64,000 nucleotides of DNA from Prorocentrum cordatum (Eukaryota > Sar > Dinophyceae > Prorocentrales > Prorocentraceae): NCBI GenBank assembly GCA_963575745.1, contig CAUYUJ010017659.1, positions 152,001 through 216,000 of the forward strand, given 5' to 3'. Each line of letters begins with the position of its first letter. Position 1 is the stretch's first letter. The notes beneath the pieces were generated by a model, which was given only the letters and a program-made list of their open reading frames with translations, did no database searches and was not told the DNA's origin. Positions 61,131 through 64,000 of the stretch are shown here, one piece after another. The position numbers were made by a program, and so were the translations under genes.

Positions 61131-64000
61131 CGACGAGGCCGGGGCCACCAGCCGGCGCCTGCTGGAATCCAAGCTGCAGGGCTGCTTTGGCCGTGAGGCA
61201 TCCGAGGAGGTCGCCGGGCGCGGCAGAGCGCCGGGCCACCGCACGTCGAACCATGGCGCCGCCTCCACGTTCCTCGCGCGCCAGCGCGGCAGGGACCGCC
61301 GAAGAACGCATCCCGAGGGCGGGGGCCGCAATCGCCGCGCAGTCCGGACAGGACGGATCGGGCGGGCCCCAGGCGTCTGGGCAAAGGCCGGCTGGCTGCC
61401 GAGCTGGGCCCGGCTGCGCGTGAGTGGCCGCGGCGCCGTCGCCCGCGTCGGGGTCATCGAGGTCGTCGTCGTCGCTGTTGTCCGCGTTGCCGCGCGCGCT
61501 GGTGGCCGCGAAAGCCCGGACCAGCCGCCGTGCCGCGTCCGGACTCTGGAGAGTGGCCCTGCCCAGCAGCGACATGTAGTGGAAGACCAGCTGGTGAGTG
61601 AAGGCGGCCACTGGCTGGGCCAGGTCGCCGGGCGCGCGCAGCGCCTCGCCGAAGGCGGGAGCATCGGCGGCAGGGAACAACCGGCGCCACGCGAGCGCCA
61701 CGGCCGGGCACCAATGCCAGAGGTGCTCTGCTCCGGCCTCCCCGGCGCCGCAGAGCGGGCACGAACCGTAACCGCTGGGGCCCCAGGCGTCCGGTGGAGC
61801 GAGGCGGGGCCGCGCGGCCTGGAGACGCGCCGCGTCGGCGCGGAGCTCCTCCGGCAGCAGATGCAGCGGGCGGGCAGCCCATGCGTGCCCGTCGGCCCAC
61901 GGCCCGAAGCAGTCCGCACACCACTCCAGCGCGGGCTGCCCGCTGTGAGCGGTCCGCCAAGCGTGGCAGGCTGGTCGGGCGCACACGCAGCACAGCCGGG
62001 GCGGGCGCTCGTCCGAAGGCCGCCACCGAGCCGCCCCGGGCAGGCCGTTTGCCAAGAAACGCAAGATGTGGAAGGCCGCCGTGTAGCTCCGGGCCACTCC
62101 GAGGAGCACCCACTCGTCACCGAGGCTGGGCGCCCACCGTCGCGTTGTGGAGCGCTCCAGTAGCCAGTCCCCGAGGCACCGAGCGCGGGCGGCCGCCCAG
62201 GCCGCCACGTAGAGCGCTCGGCCGAGGCGGGCGGCGCGAAGGCGCGGCTGTGGCCACAGCCGCGCGCCGGCGGCGCGGCGGAGCTGGAGCGCCGCGTCTG
62301 CGAGGCCGAGCGGGCCCCCGCGCGGCCGCGGGGCAAGCGGCGCCGGCTGGGGTTGCTGAGCCCACTGCTGGAGGCGGCCCCACCACCACCCAAGCTCCTC
62401 GCGCAGCGGGCGGGGGCCCCAAGCGTCGCGCCGCACCGAAGCCAACGCCGCAGTGGCACGGGCGGCGGCCACCGGGCATCTCGGCGCCCCGCGGGCTCCG
62501 CAGTAGGGGCCGATTCCTGTGGCCACCCACGTGGGACACCAGCGCGTGCCTGCGATGCGGAGCGCCGTGGCCATCGCATGGGTCGCGGCGGACTCGTCCG
62601 CCGGCAAGGGGAGCCCGACGTGCGGGGGGTATTCCGTCAATGGTGCGGCGTAGGAATTCCAAGCCGCCGCGCGGCGTCCGGGGGAGCCGACCGCCCCGCC
62701 GAGGGCGGCGCCCCGCTCGCGAAGTCGGCCGGAGGCGCGGCGCCAAGAACCCTGCCGCACCGCCGCAAGGGCGCCCGCGGACCACCCCCTCGGTGCGCCA
62801 GCCGCCAGTGCGCGCGAGCCCAAGGCCGCGCCCAAGTACGGCGAGGCCGGGCGCGCGGCGGCGCGGCCGAAGGGCGACGCCGCCATGCAGGTGGCCCAGC
62901 GGTCCAGGTGTGCGGCTGGCACCAATGCTGTCTTCACAGAGCAACCGCACGCGCGCCCGAGGATTCGCCAGCCACGGACCGCGTCTTCCCCGCATCGGTG
63001 CGCCAGAACGTCCCGGACCAGCTCTGGAATCAGGCCGGTGATGTGCAAGTCGCCGCCGTTGTCCACCATGCTGACGGGGAGGTCCGCGCACGTCCGCCGC
63101 ACCGCCAAAGGAGCCCCCGGCAGTGCCAGGAGCGCGCAGGAGTGCGCCTCGACACACAGGCCGGCCACCCAGGAAGCGTACACCAGGTAGATGGACACCC
63201 GCAGGGCCTGGCGGGGTCCCACCACGAGGCAGGCGGTGTCGTCCATGAAGGCGGGGTCTGCCACTCCGAGCGCGCGCTGCAGCCCCGCGATGATGGGGTC
63301 GTAGCAAACGTTCCACAGGAGGGGCGAGGCGGTGCCGCCCATCCCGATTGATCGTCTGAGGCGCCTTGGGGGCCCGCCCCGGCCTGCCCGGAGGGCCCGG
63401 ACGCTGCGGTCCACCACGAGACTTAAGAAGCCGTTGGTGACCCAGGCTGGAAGGCGCCATCGCTCGAGCAACTCGCGGAGCCAGGCCCAAGACACCCGTT
63501 CGAAGGCCTTTGATTGGTCCGCGCACAATACCGCAGTGGCCAGACGAAGGTCGCCCTCCTCCACCTCGCCGATATGGCGCTCGATCGCTGGTGCGTCTGG
63601 CCCAAGAAGTGCCTGCCGGAGCGGGCCTGGCGGAGAGGCTGGGCGCGGGGCCGGGTCCTCCAGGTGCCGGAAAGCGGCCGCGATGTTGGGGCCGCGCGAG
63701 CCGCCCGCGACCGCCGCCTGCCCCTCAGCGAATTGGGCCTCGAGGGCTGGGCCTGCGGCCGAGGCAAGCGCGGCGCCGTATAGCCTCCGGAAGCAAGTCG
63801 GCAGCTGGAGGGGCCGCATGTCGCCCGCTTGCTCCCCATCGGGCTTCTTCAGTATCCATATGAGCAAGTCCACCGATGGGCCCAGCACGGTGGGAAGCAC
63901 TTGCGGCCACAACTGCGCGGCATGGAAGGCCTGTCCCAAAAGCGCAGCCACGAAGCGGGCGCCGATGTGATAGCACTCGTAAGGCTCAGCGTCCAGGCCG
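61054..64000 (-). CDS. non-LTR retrotransposon reverse transcriptase, 5' end outside window
   Basis: One minus frame is open from the right edge (reading GLDAEPYECYHIGARF) to 61054, over 980 codons. RT motifs appear in order: DLLIWILKKPDG and MRPLQLPTCFRRLYG (fingers), LCADQSKAFERVSW (motif A Asp near 63515), RRSIGMGGTASPLLWN (motif B) and DPAFMDDTACLV (motif C, FMDD instead of the commoner FADD/YADD, near 63240). C-terminal to the RT are two zinc-binding clusters, CVCARPACHAWRTAH (about 61970-61995) and CPLCGAGEAGAEHLWHWCP (about 61708-61760), typical of LINE C-termini. An acidic linker with DNSDDDDLDDPDAGD precedes the last CPDCAAI. Catalytic residues are intact and the frame is unbroken to the RNase H junction, so this is the youngest-looking retroelement here. 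An upstream endonuclease, if any, lies beyond 64000. Confidence 0.88.
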   Translation of the reverse strand, partial: GLDAEPYECYHIGARFVAALLGQAFHAAQLWPQVLPTVLGPSVDLLIWILKKPDGEQAGDMRPLQLPTCFRRLYGAALASAAGPALEAQFAEGQAAVAGGSRGPNIAAAFRHLEDPAPRPASPPGPLRQALLGPDAPAIERHIGEVEEGDLRLATAVLCADQSKAFERVSWAWLRELLERWRLPAWVTNGFLSLVVDRSVRALRAGRGGPPRRLRRSIGMGGTASPLLWNVCYDPIIAGLQRALGVADPAFMDDTACLVVGPRQALRVSIYLVYASWVAGLCVEAHSCALLALPGAPLAVRRTCADLPVSMVDNGGDLHITGLIPELVRDVLAHRCGEDAVRGWRILGRACGCSVKTALVPAAHLDRWATCMAASPFGRAAARPASPYLGAALGSRALAAGAPRGWSAGALAAVRQGSWRRASGRLRERGAALGGAVGSPGRRAAAWNSYAAPLTEYPPHVGLPLPADESAATHAMATALRIAGTRWCPTWVATGIGPYCGARGAPRCPVAAARATAALASVRRDAWGPRPLREELGWWWGRLQQWAQQPQPAPLAPRPRGGPLGLADAALQLRRAAGARLWPQPRLRAARLGRALYVAAWAAARARCLGDWLLERSTTRRWAPSLGDEWVLLGVARSYTAAFHILRFLANGLPGAARWRPSDERPPRLCCVCARPACHAWRTAHSGQPALEWCADCFGPWADGHAWAARPLHLLPEELRADAARLQAARPRLAPPDAWGPSGYGSCPLCGAGEAGAEHLWHWCPAVALAWRRLFPAADAPAFGEALRAPGDLAQPVAAFTHQLVFHYMSLLGRATLQSPDAARRLVRAFAATSARGNADNSDDDDLDDPDAGDGAAATHAQPGPARQPAGLCPDAWGPPDPSCPDCAAIAAPALGMRSSAVPAALAREERGGGAMVRRAVARRSAAPGDLLGCLTAKAALQLGFQQAPAGGPGLVVSLRRWPPRSGRSSTALTAAAPGRA

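Overview
The window looks like nuclear DNA of a dinoflagellate. The signs are: two degraded copies of the dinoflagellate trans-spliced leader sitting just 5' of intronless, broken genes (5696-5717 + and 27646-27665 -); a very low density of coding sequence; isolated exon-like islands bounded by AG acceptors and GT/GC donors; GC-rich DNA with long microsatellites (GGA, CAG, TGTGTCTG, GT/GC); and several kinds of retroelement and DDE-transposon relics. The species cannot be fixed from sequence alone. No rRNA gene, intact tRNA gene, CRISPR array or bacterial operon was seen.

Layout. 0-9.7 kb: noncoding DNA with a degenerate reverse transcriptase relic (about 0.9-1.63 kb, minus), a possible exon (4.2 kb), a frameshifted retrogene for a Cys-repeat membrane protein behind a spliced-leader relic (5.7-6.78 kb), and the 3' part of a LINE (6.8-7.6 kb). 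9.7-13.1 kb: nested tandem repeats, including a higher-order satellite of about 478 bp. 13-39 kb: mostly noncoding, with microsatellites, eight arrays of a 10-11 bp TTGG/CCAA-phased repeat, a 79-bp near-perfect hairpin at 16.1 kb, a minus-strand retrogene at 27.0-27.6 kb, an 800-bp alternating purine/pyrimidine tract at 29.7-30.5 kb, a few exon candidates (28.7, 29.1, 31.1 and 36.95 kb) and a decamer TATAGCCC array at 38.7-39.0 kb.

40.2-56.6 kb is the notable region: a 16.4-kb unit bounded by 104-bp terminal inverted repeats that each contain 34-bp hairpins. All six of its ORFs lie on the plus strand: a Gly/Trp-rich protein, two proteins resembling diverged endonuclease/exonuclease/phosphatase folds, an 808-residue unknown, a short unknown, and a large pogo/CENP-B-like DDE transposase with an OTU-like motif and a coiled-coil tail. 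The unit carries about 71 copies of a 12-nt micro-palindrome, consensus CCGCAGTTGCGG, all in one orientation, in all three reading frames and in the intergenic gaps; none was seen elsewhere in the window. Four of the six ORFs carry frameshifts and two carry in-frame TAA codons, so this copy is either decaying, recoded, or affected by assembly indels. I read it as a large multi-gene DDE transposon with self-repeat decoration. A diverged direct repeat encoding a small hydrophobic ORF lies outside each end (39.4 and 56.8 kb).

57-64 kb: AT-richer tandem duplications, a GGCGCTGGT-type minisatellite, and a minus-strand non-LTR retrotransposon (reverse transcriptase, zinc knuckles, RNase H) running off the right edge.
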